From: Cellulophaga baltica
GTDB lineage: Bacteria > Bacteroidota > Bacteroidia > Flavobacteriales > Flavobacteriaceae
Length of the DNA stretch: 64,000 bases
Assembly: GCF_900102165.1 (NCBI RefSeq)
Contig: NZ_FNBD01000007.1
Coordinates: 231,288 to 295,287, forward strand
Direction of reading: 5' to 3'
Part shown: one piece after another, positions 1 to 7,520 of the stretch
Layout: each line of letters begins with the position of its first letter
How positions within the stretch are numbered: the first letter of the stretch is position 1
Translations under genes and position numbers: made by a program
The notes under the pieces: model-generated
The model's input: the letters and a program-made list of their open reading frames with translations, nothing else
Database searches by the model: none
What the model was told of the DNA's origin: nothing

Positions 1-31
1 TAGTTCATTCTGTCATGTTATTCCGCTAAAA

Positions 32-39
32 TACCTTTG
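32..39 (+). promoter_or_regulatory. Candidate -7 box for secA
   Basis: TACCTTTG matches the Bacteroidota sigma-A -7 consensus TAnnTTTG. It lies 39 bases before the secA start. No clear TTG -33 box stands 17-23 bases upstream, so the call rests on the -7 match alone. Confidence 0.4.
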
Positions 40-78
40 GTATGGTTATAGCATAGATTAAAAAAAATAATTTACCGT

Positions 79-3000
79 ATGAGTTTTTTAAATTCTGTTT
101 TAAAAGTTTTTGTAGGCGATAAGGCTAAGAAAGATGTCAAAGAGCTACAACCTATCATAGATAAGATTCATTCTTTCGAAAAAGAACTTGCTAATCTGAG
201 CAATGATGAAATTCGAAATAAAACCCTTTCTTTCAAAGCACAGCTTAAAAATGACACACAAGTCATTAATGATAAGATACAAGCCCTTGAAGTTGAAGTA
301 AAAAACTCAAAGGATATTGATAAGAACGAAGATATCTACGCAGAAATTGACGGACTGAAAAAAGAAGCTTACGAAATTTCTGAAAAAACCTTAAAATCAA
401 TTTTACCAGAAGCTTTTGCTGTGGTAAAAGAAACTTCTAAGCGTTTTGCGAATAATACAACCATAGAAGTTACTGCTTCTGAATATGACCGGCAACTTTC
501 TGGAACTAAGGATTATGTTTCTTTAGAAGGAGATAAAGCCATCTGGAAGAATTCTTGGAATGCTGCAGGTAAAGAAGTTACTTGGGACATGGTACATTAT
601 GATGTGCAACTTATTGGAGGTATTGCTTTGCATGAAGGTAAGATTGCAGAAATGCATACGGGAGAAGGTAAAACCTTAGTGGCTACTTTACCATTATATT
701 TAAATGCCTTAACCGGTAACGGAGTACATCTAGTAACTGTAAATGATTACTTAGCCAAGCGTGATAGCGCGTGGATGGCTCCTATCTTTCAATTTCATGG
801 TATTACCATAGAATGCATTGATAACCACCAGCCAAATTCTGACGGAAGACGTGCTGCTTATAATGCCGATATTACCTATGGTACCAACAATGAATTTGGA
901 TTTGACTACCTAAGAGATAACATGGCGCACACGCCAAGTGATTTGGTGCAACGTCCTCATAATTTTGCTATTGTTGATGAGGTGGATTCTGTTTTAGTGG
1001 ATGATGCACGTACACCATTAATTATTTCTGGTCCTGTGCCCAAAGGAGATATTCAAGAATTTGATCAATTAAAACCTAAAGTAAATGATATTGTTTCTTT
1101 ACAAAAGCAGTATTTAACTGGCGTTTTAGCAGAAGCAAAAAAGCTAATAGCCTCGGGTGATACAAAAGAAGGTGGTTTTCAATTATTAAGAGTACACCGT
1201 GGACTACCAAAAAATAAAGCATTAATTAAATTCTTAAGTGAAGAAGGCGTAAAGCAATTACTTCAAAAAACTGAGAACTATTACATGCAAGATAACAACC
1301 GTGAAATGCCTAAGGTAGATGAAGAGCTATGGTTTGTTATTGATGAAAAAAATAATCAGATAGAGCTTACTGAAAAAGGGGTAGAACACATTTCTGGTGA
1401 ACAAGATCCTACCTTCTTTTTAATGCCAGATATAGGCGGAGAAATTGCTAAAATTGAAAATCAGCATCTTGATGTTGAAAAAGAAGCGGAGCTTAAAGAA
1501 GAACTTTTCAAAGAATTTGGTGTTAAAAGTGAACGTATACATACATTAAATCAACTATTAAAGGCCTATACTCTTTTTGAAAAAGATGTAGAATATGTAG
1601 TAATGGAGAATAAGGTAATGATTGTTGATGAACAAACAGGTCGTATCATGGACGGTCGTCGTTACTCAGACGGTTTACACCAAGCAATTGAAGCTAAAGA
1701 GAATGTAAAAATTGAAGCAGCAACGCAAACCTTTGCTACGGTGACTTTACAAAACTACTTTAGAATGTATAATAAGCTTGCCGGTATGACAGGTACAGCT
1801 ATTACAGAAGCAGGAGAATTTTGGGAAATCTACAAACTAGATGTTATGGAGATCCCTACCAACAGACCTATTGCTAGAGATGATAGAAACGATTTGATTT
1901 ATAAAACAAAACGTGAAAAATACAATGCAATTATAGACCAAGTAACAGAGCTTTCTGCTGCAGGTAGACCGGTCTTAATTGGTACAACTTCTGTAGAAAT
2001 TTCAGAACTTTTATCACGTATGCTTAGTATTCGTAAAGTACCACATAATGTACTGAATGCTAAAATGCATAAAAAAGAAGCAGATATCGTTGAAGAAGCT
2101 GGTAAGGCTGGTATTGTTACGATCGCAACAAACATGGCTGGTCGTGGTACTGATATTAAATTATCAGATGCTGTTAAAAAATCTGGTGGTTTAGCCATTA
2201 TCGGTACAGAACGTCATGATTCACGTCGTGTAGACCGTCAGTTAAGAGGTCGTTCTGGTCGTCAAGGAGATCCAGGAAGCTCTCAATTCTATGTCTCTCT
2301 TGAAGATAACTTAATGCGTTTGTTTGGCTCTGATAGAGTTGCTAAAATGATGGACAGAATGGGCTTAGAGGATGGCGAAGTTATCCAACATTCCATGATG
2401 ACAAAATCTATTGAGCGAGCGCAGAAAAAAGTGGAAGAGAATAACTTTGGCGTACGTAAAAGATTATTAGAGTATGATGATGTAATGAATGCACAACGTG
2501 AGGTTGTTTACAAACGTCGTCGTCATGCCTTACAAGGAGAACGTCTAAAGGTAGATATAGCCAATATGATCTATGATACTTGCGAGGTTATTGCAGAAAC
2601 CAACAAAAACGCAAGTGACTATAAGAACTTTGAATTTGAATTAATTAAATATTTCGCTATTACCTCTCCTTTAACAGAAGAAGAGTTTTCTAAGAAGAGC
2701 GTACAAGAAATAGCTTCTTTATTATATAAGAACGCCTACCAACATTACCAAGATAAAATGGAGCGCAGTGCTACTGTTGCTAACAGGGTAATTAAGAATG
2801 TGTATGAAGATGAGGCTAATAAATTTGAACGTATTGTAGTTCCTTTCTCTGATGGAATTAAAACGTTTAATATTGTTACCAATTTAAAAGAAGCATATGA
2901 AAGCGAAGGGAAGCAATTAATTACAGATTTTGAAAAGAACATCACCTTAGCAATTGTTGATGATGCTTGGAAAGTTCATTTACGTAAAATGGATGAATTA

Positions 3001-3441
3001 AAACAATCTGTACAACTTGCTGTTCACGAACAAAAAGACCCTTTATTAATCTATAAGTTTGAAGCTTTTGAATTATTTAAAGGGATGATTGAGAAGGTAA
3101 ATAAAGAAGTTGTAGCATTTTTATACAAAGGAGAAATCCCTAATGGAAATGACACAAACATTCAAGAAGCCAAAACAATTAGTGAGCCTAAAGAAAACTT
3201 AAACGTTAGTAAAGAGGAAGTTTTAAATAGCGATGAGCTTGCTGCACAGAACCGTGCTGTAGGTCAAAATCAAGGAAGCAGACCTTCCATTACGGAAACA
3301 ATTACGCGTGAAGCACCTAAGATTGGGCGTAATGACCGTGTAACTATTAAAAGTGTAATGTCTGGAGAAAGCAGAACTGTAAAATTTAAACAAGCAGAGC
3401 CACTTCTTTCAAAAGGAGAATGGGTAATTACAGAGCATTAA
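79..3441 (+). CDS. secA: Preprotein translocase ATPase SecA
   Basis: SecA is the cytosolic motor that drives unfolded preproteins through SecYEG. The 1120-residue product carries the nucleotide-binding fold 1 Walker A motif GEGKT (about residues 195-199), the DEVD Walker B box (300-303), and NBF2 with the TNMAGRGTDI and RQLRGRSGRQGDPG motifs. It is about 200 residues longer than the E. coli enzyme; the extra length is mainly an insertion in and around the preprotein-crosslinking domain (roughly residues 320-500), as is usual in Bacteroidota. The C-terminus has no CxCxnCH zinc-finger tail. The ATG start follows a possible TACCTTTG -7 box and the gene ends at a strong hairpin, so it is probably monocistronic. 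The assignment is very secure. Confidence 0.98.
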   Translation: MSFLNSVLKVFVGDKAKKDVKELQPIIDKIHSFEKELANLSNDEIRNKTLSFKAQLKNDTQVINDKIQALEVEVKNSKDIDKNEDIYAEIDGLKKEAYEISEKTLKSILPEAFAVVKETSKRFANNTTIEVTASEYDRQLSGTKDYVSLEGDKAIWKNSWNAAGKEVTWDMVHYDVQLIGGIALHEGKIAEMHTGEGKTLVATLPLYLNALTGNGVHLVTVNDYLAKRDSAWMAPIFQFHGITIECIDNHQPNSDGRRAAYNADITYGTNNEFGFDYLRDNMAHTPSDLVQRPHNFAIVDEVDSVLVDDARTPLIISGPVPKGDIQEFDQLKPKVNDIVSLQKQYLTGVLAEAKKLIASGDTKEGGFQLLRVHRGLPKNKALIKFLSEEGVKQLLQKTENYYMQDNNREMPKVDEELWFVIDEKNNQIELTEKGVEHISGEQDPTFFLMPDIGGEIAKIENQHLDVEKEAELKEELFKEFGVKSERIHTLNQLLKAYTLFEKDVEYVVMENKVMIVDEQTGRIMDGRRYSDGLHQAIEAKENVKIEAATQTFATVTLQNYFRMYNKLAGMTGTAITEAGEFWEIYKLDVMEIPTNRPIARDDRNDLIYKTKREKYNAIIDQVTELSAAGRPVLIGTTSVEISELLSRMLSIRKVPHNVLNAKMHKKEADIVEEAGKAGIVTIATNMAGRGTDIKLSDAVKKSGGLAIIGTERHDSRRVDRQLRGRSGRQGDPGSSQFYVSLEDNLMRLFGSDRVAKMMDRMGLEDGEVIQHSMMTKSIERAQKKVEENNFGVRKRLLEYDDVMNAQREVVYKRRRHALQGERLKVDIANMIYDTCEVIAETNKNASDYKNFEFELIKYFAITSPLTEEEFSKKSVQEIASLLYKNAYQHYQDKMERSATVANRVIKNVYEDEANKFERIVVPFSDGIKTFNIVTNLKEAYESEGKQLITDFEKNITLAIVDDAWKVHLRKMDELKQSVQLAVHEQKDPLLIYKFEAFELFKGMIEKVNKEVVAFLYKGEIPNGNDTNIQEAKTISEPKENLNVSKEEVLNSDELAAQNRAVGQNQGSRPSITETITREAPKIGRNDRVTIKSVMSGESRTVKFKQAEPLLSKGEWVITEH

Positions 3442-3462
3442 TTTTTATATAAATCATATTCT

Positions 3463-3497
3463 AAAACGACAGCTTATTAAGCTGTCGTTTTCGTTTT
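3463..3497 (+). terminator. Rho-independent terminator of secA
   Basis: A 13-base perfect stem (3463-3475 with 3479-3491) with a 3-base loop is followed by a T-rich run. It lies 22 bases after the secA stop. Confidence 0.85.
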
Positions 3498-3625
3498 TAA
3501 ACAAATTTCATTTAGAGTTTTACATAAGATTCTTTGTATTTTGATGGTATTATAGAGAAAATACTTATCTTAATGCTTGGAAATTCCACCTGTTAAGGAA
3601 AATTATTAGCAGTAAAACTAAATAA

Positions 3626-4831
3626 ATGGCTCACCAACAACGCCTTAAAACCAAAAAAAACCTCATTTTAAGAGTAAATTACATTTCCTCTGCCCTATCA
3701 TTAGTGTTTGGTTTCATGTGTATTTACTTCCTAAACATTACAGAAGTAATTCCGTACGTGTTTTTTTTATTTTCATTATTAAACTTAGCAAACACCTTTG
3801 CCTTTAAAAAACACCAGAACTTATCCTTGATGTATAACGTTACATCACTCGTAACTCTGTTTAGCTGTATTGTTATTACCTTATTTAGTGGAGGTATAAA
3901 CAGCGCATTTATTTTTGTCTTAGGTTTAGTTGCTTTTGCCGGCTATGTAACCACAAAACGCTATGGAGAGGTTTACCTTTATAGTGCTTTCATTATTGTT
4001 ACCTTAATCTATTTTCAATCTATCTTAAGTCTTCCTTTTGTTAGGAATGTAGTTCCCGAAGCTTCGCAAGATCTTTTTAATTTTATTAGCATTCTATTCT
4101 CCTTATATATACTAGGTGGTGTATTTGGTAAGATATTAGTAAAAACACATTATAACTTATACCGATCTAAACTCGAAGTTGAGCAAAAAGTACGTGAGAA
4201 AGAAACACTTATTAAAGAGGTGCATCATCGGGTAAAAAACAACTTACAAACCGTATCCAGTCTTCTAAGCTTACAAGCTAGAAACATGAAAGACGAGGAG
4301 ATGAAGAAAATGATTAAGAGTAGCCAGAATAGAGTAAACTCCATGGCTATGGTTCATGAAATGTTATACATGCGTGAAGATTTATCAAAAATTGAATACA
4401 AATCTTATGTAGAAGAATTAAGTGATTATCTTGTACGATCTATAAAAGGCACCGATAATAGAATAAAAGTAGCTATTGACATTATTGATATAAATCTTGG
4501 AATAGATACAGCAATACCCTTAGGGCTGCTTATTAATGAAGCCATTACAAACTCTTTAAAATATGGTATTAAAGATAATGGTGAAGGAGAGATCAGTATC
4601 GCTCTTAAGAAAAGTCAAGATGAAAAAGATTATGTTTTAAATATTGGTGATAATGGTGATGGCTACGAAGAGAGTATTACACCACAAACTACTACATCAC
4701 TTGGATTAAAACTTATTTACAATCTTACAAGACAACTGCAAGGTTCTATATTAAAAGATTGTACTAAAAAAGGAACCAACTATATTATAACCTTCAAGGA
4801 AATTGGTCAAAACTTCCAACCAATCGGATAA
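3626..4831 (+). CDS. Membrane sensor histidine kinase, HisKA_2 type
   Basis: This 401-residue protein starts with about six hydrophobic membrane segments (between residues 17 and 172) and has no recognisable extracellular or PAS sensor domain. A short linker leads to a HisKA_2 phosphoacceptor region whose motif KEVHHRVKNNLQ puts the likely phospho-histidine at H200 or H201. The HATPase_c domain shows an N box (NEAITNSLKYG, near N304) and a G1 box (DNGDG). No response regulator is encoded beside it, so it is an orphan kinase; HisKA_2 kinases often pair with stand-alone or LytTR-type regulators. It is convergent with the small secreted-protein array. The family is clear, but the signal and partner are unknown. 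Confidence 0.9.
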   Translation: MAHQQRLKTKKNLILRVNYISSALSLVFGFMCIYFLNITEVIPYVFFLFSLLNLANTFAFKKHQNLSLMYNVTSLVTLFSCIVITLFSGGINSAFIFVLGLVAFAGYVTTKRYGEVYLYSAFIIVTLIYFQSILSLPFVRNVVPEASQDLFNFISILFSLYILGGVFGKILVKTHYNLYRSKLEVEQKVREKETLIKEVHHRVKNNLQTVSSLLSLQARNMKDEEMKKMIKSSQNRVNSMAMVHEMLYMREDLSKIEYKSYVEELSDYLVRSIKGTDNRIKVAIDIIDINLGIDTAIPLGLLINEAITNSLKYGIKDNGEGEISIALKKSQDEKDYVLNIGDNGDGYEESITPQTTTSLGLKLIYNLTRQLQGSILKDCTKKGTNYIITFKEIGQNFQPIG

Positions 4832-4843
4832 GCCATTTACTTT

Positions 4844-4963
4844 CTAACGCTTATTTACCTTCACTTTTAAAGGCTTTAACATTTTAGCCGTATTTTTCGT
4901 AGCTGCCATTATAGCAACAACAATAGATAAAGAAAATACTAGTACTACTATAGATACCATCAT
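4844..4963 (-). CDS. Tiny membrane peptide after array copy 1
   Basis: This is a 39-codon ORF whose ATG begins two bases after the stop codon of the secreted-protein gene at 4966-5196, so translational coupling is plausible. The predicted peptide starts MMVSIVVLVFSLSIVVAIM, one hydrophobic segment of about 18 residues, and ends in a lysine-rich tail (KMLKPLKVKVNKR). A similar arrangement follows array copy 2 (5655-5765), where the peptide again has a V/I-rich N-terminal segment and a basic tail. That repetition is the main argument that it is real; its size allows no family assignment. It could instead be a chance ORF in the 3' region. Confidence 0.45.
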   Translation of the reverse strand: MMVSIVVLVFSLSIVVAIMAATKNTAKMLKPLKVKVNKR

Positions 4964-4965
4964 AA

Positions 4966-5196
4966 TTACGCTAATTTAGATTTGTTTGCTTTGGTATAAA
5001 AAGATAATTCTTTTTTTACTTTATAATTTCTATCCATATATAAACGCGCAATTTTCGTTTCATTACTATTTAAGGTAGTTTCTACAGTTGGCGTCACTAA
5101 AACAACGTTTGCTGTTTGTGTAGCTACTTTTGCTTCTTGTGCTTGAGCAAATAGACCTATAAAAAGAACAAATAAAATAGTTAAAATAGATTTCAT
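4966..5196 (-). CDS. Small secreted protein, array copy 1
   Basis: This is a 76-residue protein with a clean Sec signal peptide (about 20 residues, ending FAQAQ) and a mature part of about 56 residues that ends in NYKVKKELSFYTKANKSKLA. It is one of four tandem paralogues. I start it at the MKSIL methionine because the signal peptide begins there and the ATG is at the same distance from the upstream elements in all four copies; the frame stays open for 15 more codons upstream. This copy is the most diverged: it lacks the four residues DAKV/EVKV found after the signal peptide in the others. The mature part has no cysteine and is basic at its C-terminus. I do not recognise the family. Confidence 0.8.
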   Translation of the reverse strand: MKSILTILFVLFIGLFAQAQEAKVATQTANVVLVTPTVETTLNSNETKIARLYMDRNYKVKKELSFYTKANKSKLA

Positions 5197-5214
5197 GACT
5201 TGGGTATTACACTG

Positions 5215-5371
5215 TAAAGGTACTACCAACTTCAAGTGCATTTCGTCGATTTTCGCCCAATACCATGTATCTATCGGTGACTGTAAATTATCTAGATGTA
5301 AAGAACTTTTTGTTCGTCAACGGTAATTCAACTAAAAATAACTCATCGTAATAATAGGTACTTTATCGGAA
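5215..5371 (-). promoter_or_regulatory. Promoter-operator region of array copy 1
   Basis: Reading towards the gene there are three parts. A distal element lies at 5343-5371 (TCATCG...). A 40-base dyad lies at 5242-5281 with arms TTCGTCG and CGGTGAC, which is imperfect here. A -7-like box TACCTTTA (plus strand 5215-5222) lies 19 bases before the ATG. The dyad starts 46 bases and the distal element 147 bases before the start codon, exactly as in the other three copies. The near arm of the dyad occupies the place of the -33 box, which suggests activator-dependent transcription. The regulator is not known. Confidence 0.6.
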
Positions 5372-5576
5372 TACTACCCTCTCCTGCAGCACTAATCAAA
5401 TTTATAATAGAATAATAAATAGTTTTTTCATTTATCCCCTTTTAATAAGAACCTCAAGTAAGAGTCTCAAATTTTCAACATCAAGAAACTATATCTGTTA
5501 GATTAAAATCCATGTAGCAGTGCTATAAGAAGTAAATCAGATTAATTATCGAATAACGAATACAAACACGATCTTA

Positions 5577-5604
5577 AACAAAAAAAGATTCCTTATTAGG
5601 AATC
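5577..5604 (-). terminator. Terminator after array copy 2 unit
   Basis: Arms GATTCCT (5587-5593) and AGGAATC (5598-5604) form a perfect 7-base stem. On the minus strand it is followed by a run of T's. It lies about 50 bases downstream of the tiny ORF at 5655-5765. Confidence 0.7.
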
Positions 5605-5654
5605 CTCAGAACAAAAGTTCCTATAAAATTTAATTTTCTAATATATGGACGGTA

Positions 5655-5765
5655 CTATTTTTTACTTCCAAGAAGCATTTGCTTCATTCTTGAAGCCGTC
5701 GCTATATTCATTCTAATAATATTAAAGAACGTAAATGCTATTACTACTATTAATGATACTTCCAT
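5655..5765 (-). CDS. Tiny membrane peptide after array copy 2
   Basis: This 36-residue ORF has an ATG that begins two bases after the stop of the secreted-protein gene at 5768-6010. The peptide starts MEVSLIVVIAFTFFNII, a hydrophobic segment, and ends in a basic tail (RMKQMLLGSKK). Position, size and layout match the ORF after copy 1, although the sequences differ a lot. A terminator lies about 50 bases downstream, so it fits inside the transcript. Copies 3 and 4 have no ATG at the matching place. Support is contextual only. Confidence 0.45.
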   Translation of the reverse strand: MEVSLIVVIAFTFFNIIRMNIATASRMKQMLLGSKK

Positions 5766-5767
5766 AA

Positions 5768-6010
5768 TTATGCTAATTTAGTTTTGTTGGCTTTTGTATA
5801 GAATGACAATGCTTTTTTTACTTTATAATTTCTATCCATGTATAAACGAGCAATTTTTGTTTCATTACTATTTAAGGTAGTTTCTACAGTTGGCGTCACT
5901 AAAACTACATTTTCTGTTTGTGCAGCAACCTTCACTTCTACTTTAGCATCTTGTGCTTGAGCAAATAGACCGATAAAAAGAACAAATAAAATAGTTAAGA
6001 TAGTTTTCAT
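5768..6010 (-). CDS. Small secreted protein, array copy 2
   Basis: This 80-residue paralogue has an N-terminal Sec signal peptide starting MKTILTILFV and ending AQAQ. The conserved core is ETTLNSNETKIARLYMDRNY and the basic tail reads KVKKALSFYTKANKTKLA. The frame is open for 31 further codons upstream, but that stretch crosses the regulatory dyad and promoter and so is not coding. It differs from copy 3 by only a few residues, which implies recent duplication. It is followed two bases later by a tiny membrane-peptide ORF. The function is unknown; it is expected to be exported to the periplasm or outside the cell. Confidence 0.82.
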   Translation of the reverse strand: MKTILTILFVLFIGLFAQAQDAKVEVKVAAQTENVVLVTPTVETTLNSNETKIARLYMDRNYKVKKALSFYTKANKTKLA

Positions 6011-6028
6011 GACGTATGTTTTATACTG

Positions 6029-6185
6029 TAAAGATACTACCAAGCCAAAGCGTATTTCGTCGGTTATCGCTCGATATCGTTTATCTATCGACGAATGGAT
6101 CATATTGTTATGTGAACAAAACCGGAAGAGATATACGGTATAAAACTAGACTTCTATCATCGTATTTATTGGTATTTAAACGATG
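6029..6185 (-). promoter_or_regulatory. Promoter-operator region of array copy 2
   Basis: It contains a -7-like box TATCTTTA (plus strand 6029-6036), a 40-base dyad at 6056-6095 with perfect 7-base arms TTCGTCG and CGACGAA, and a distal dyad at 6157-6185 with perfect arms CATCGT and ACGATG. Spacing to the start codon (19, 46 and 147 bases) is the same as in the other copies. Confidence 0.65.
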
Positions 6186-6438
6186 CTTTAAAACTCAAAT
6201 AATGGCCGACTAGTACCAAAAAATCAGGTTTATTAGCCATTTTATCGCATTGAAATACGATATACGCTTAGTAGCGTTAAAATAACTACATAAGAGTTAC
6301 ATCTCATGGCGTACTACTTTAAAATAAAGTAGAAAGATAAAATTGCGTAAAGTTGAAGCGCTTATAAAAAAGTTGGTAAGTTAATGAACGCTGGTTCATT
6401 GATTGTAAAAAAAATCGGGACGAATAAAAAACCTTTAA
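6186..6438. repeat. Duplicated spacer between array copies 2 and 3
   Basis: This gene-free stretch shares blocks with the spacer at 6857-7099. The 22 bases at 6288-6309 recur at 6958-6979, and a block of about 28 bases from 6352 recurs at 7021-7048. The unit of duplication is therefore gene plus spacer, about 665 bases. I see no ORF or RNA gene in it. Confidence 0.8.
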
Positions 6439-6681
6439 TTATGCTAATTTAGTTTTGTTGGCTTTTGTATAGAATGACAATGCTTTTTTTACTTTATAAT
6501 TTCTATCCATATATAAACGAGCAACTTTTGTTTCCTTACTATTTAAAGTAGTTTCTATAGTTGGCGTTACTAAAACAACATTTTCTGTTTGTACAGCAAC
6601 CTTCACTTCTACTTTAGCATCTTGCGCTTGAGCAAATAGACCGATAAAAAGAACAAATAAAATAGTTAAGATAGTTTTCAT
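6439..6681 (-). CDS. Small secreted protein, array copy 3
   Basis: This 80-residue paralogue of copies 2 and 4 has a signal peptide of about 20 residues ending AQAQ. The mature sequence begins DAKVEVKVAVQTENVVLVTP. It carries TIETTLNSKETKVARLYMDR where copy 2 has TVETTLNSNETKIARLYMDR. Fifty more codons are open upstream, but they run through the operator region. No tiny ORF follows: the base change after the stop removes the ATG found after copies 1 and 2. The family is not recognised. Confidence 0.82.
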   Translation of the reverse strand: MKTILTILFVLFIGLFAQAQDAKVEVKVAVQTENVVLVTPTIETTLNSKETKVARLYMDRNYKVKKALSFYTKANKTKLA

Positions 6682-6699
6682 GACGTATGTTTTACACTG

Positions 6700-6856
6700 T
6701 AAAGATACTACCAAGCCCAAACGTATTTCGTCGGTTTTCGCTCGGTATCGTTTATCTATCGACGAATGGATCATAACGTTATGTAAACAAAACCGGAAGA
6801 GATATGCAGCAATAAAATAGCCTTCTATCATCGTATTTATTGGTATTTTAACGATG
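6700..6856 (-). promoter_or_regulatory. Promoter-operator region of array copy 3
   Basis: It contains a -7-like box TATCTTTA (6700-6707), a 40-base dyad at 6727-6766 with perfect 7-base arms TTCGTCG and CGACGAA, and a distal dyad at 6828-6856 with arms CATCGT and ACGATG. The layout matches the other three copies base for base in spacing. Confidence 0.65.
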
Positions 6857-7099
6857 CTTTAAAACCCAGTTAATAGCCGACAGTAACGGAGACTTAGGTT
6901 AATTAGCTATTTTATCGCATTTAAATTCGATATACACTGAATAGCGTGGAAATAATTACATAAGAGTTACATCTCATGGAGTAATACTTAAAATAAAGTA
7001 GAAAGATAAAATTGTGTAACGTTGAAGCGCTTATAAAAAAGTTGGTAAACGCATGAAGAATAGTTGTAAAAAAAGTGGATATGAATAAAGAACCTATAA
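6857..7099. repeat. Duplicated spacer between array copies 3 and 4
   Basis: This is the partner of the spacer at 6186-6438, sharing several blocks of 20-28 identical bases. It has no gene and no obvious terminator. The A/T-rich end next to copy 4 lacks the tiny ORF found after copies 1 and 2. Confidence 0.8.
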
Positions 7100-7342
7100 T
7101 TATGCTAATTTAGATTTGTGTGCTTTTGTATAAAAAGACAATTCCTTTTTTACTTTATAATTTCTATCCATGTATAAACGAGCAATTTTCGTTTCATTAC
7201 TATTTAAGGTAGTTTCTATAGTTGGCGTCACTAAAACAACACTTTCTGTTTGTGCTGCAACCTTCACTTCTACTTTAGCATCTTGCGCTTGAGCAAATAG
7301 ACCGATAAAAAGAACAAATAAAATAGTTAAGATAGTTTTCAT
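7100..7342 (-). CDS. Small secreted protein, array copy 4
   Basis: This 80-residue paralogue is the first of the array in the direction of transcription. Its signal peptide ends AQAQ and its mature part ends KKELSFYTKAHKSKLA. Its C-terminal variant (KKELSFY, KSKLA) and its immediate upstream sequence resemble copy 1, while its spacer resembles that of copy 3; this suggests unequal recombination between copies. The start was chosen by signal peptide and by the constant 19-base distance to the -7-like box. The function is unknown. Confidence 0.82.
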   Translation of the reverse strand: MKTILTILFVLFIGLFAQAQDAKVEVKVAAQTESVVLVTPTIETTLNSNETKIARLYMDRNYKVKKELSFYTKAHKSKLA

Positions 7343-7360
7343 GACTTGGGTTTTACACTG

Positions 7361-7517
7361 TAAAGGTACTACCAAGCTAAAGTGTATTTCATCGATTCTC
7401 GCCCAATACCGTTTATCTATCGGTGAATGTAAATTATCTAGATGTAAAGAACTTTTTGTCCGCTAACGGTATTTGAACGATTATTCTGTCACCGTAATTA
7501 TTGGCATTTAAACGGTA
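7361..7517 (-). promoter_or_regulatory. Promoter-operator region of array copy 4
   Basis: It contains a -7-like box TACCTTTA (7361-7368), a 40-base dyad at 7388-7427 with arms TTCATCG and CGGTGAA (one mismatch), and a distal element at 7489-7517 with CACCGT and ACGGTA. Spacing is the same as in the other copies. The distal element ends four bases from the stop codon of the next gene. Confidence 0.62.
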
Positions 7518-7520
7518 TTC

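Noticed and set aside
6718..6725. TACGTTTG as the -7 box of copy 3
   Set aside because: It is a full consensus match but is not kept in the other copies, whereas TAYCTTTA at 19 bases from the ATG is.
5197..6831. Longer N-terminal forms of array proteins (up to 50 extra codons)
   Set aside because: The extra codons run across the -7-like box and dyad, they lack a signal peptide at the new N-terminus, and the inner ATG gives a clean signal peptide in all four copies.
6186..7099. CRISPR array or phage repeats
   Set aside because: The repeats are long gene-plus-spacer duplications with no short regular repeat-spacer pattern.
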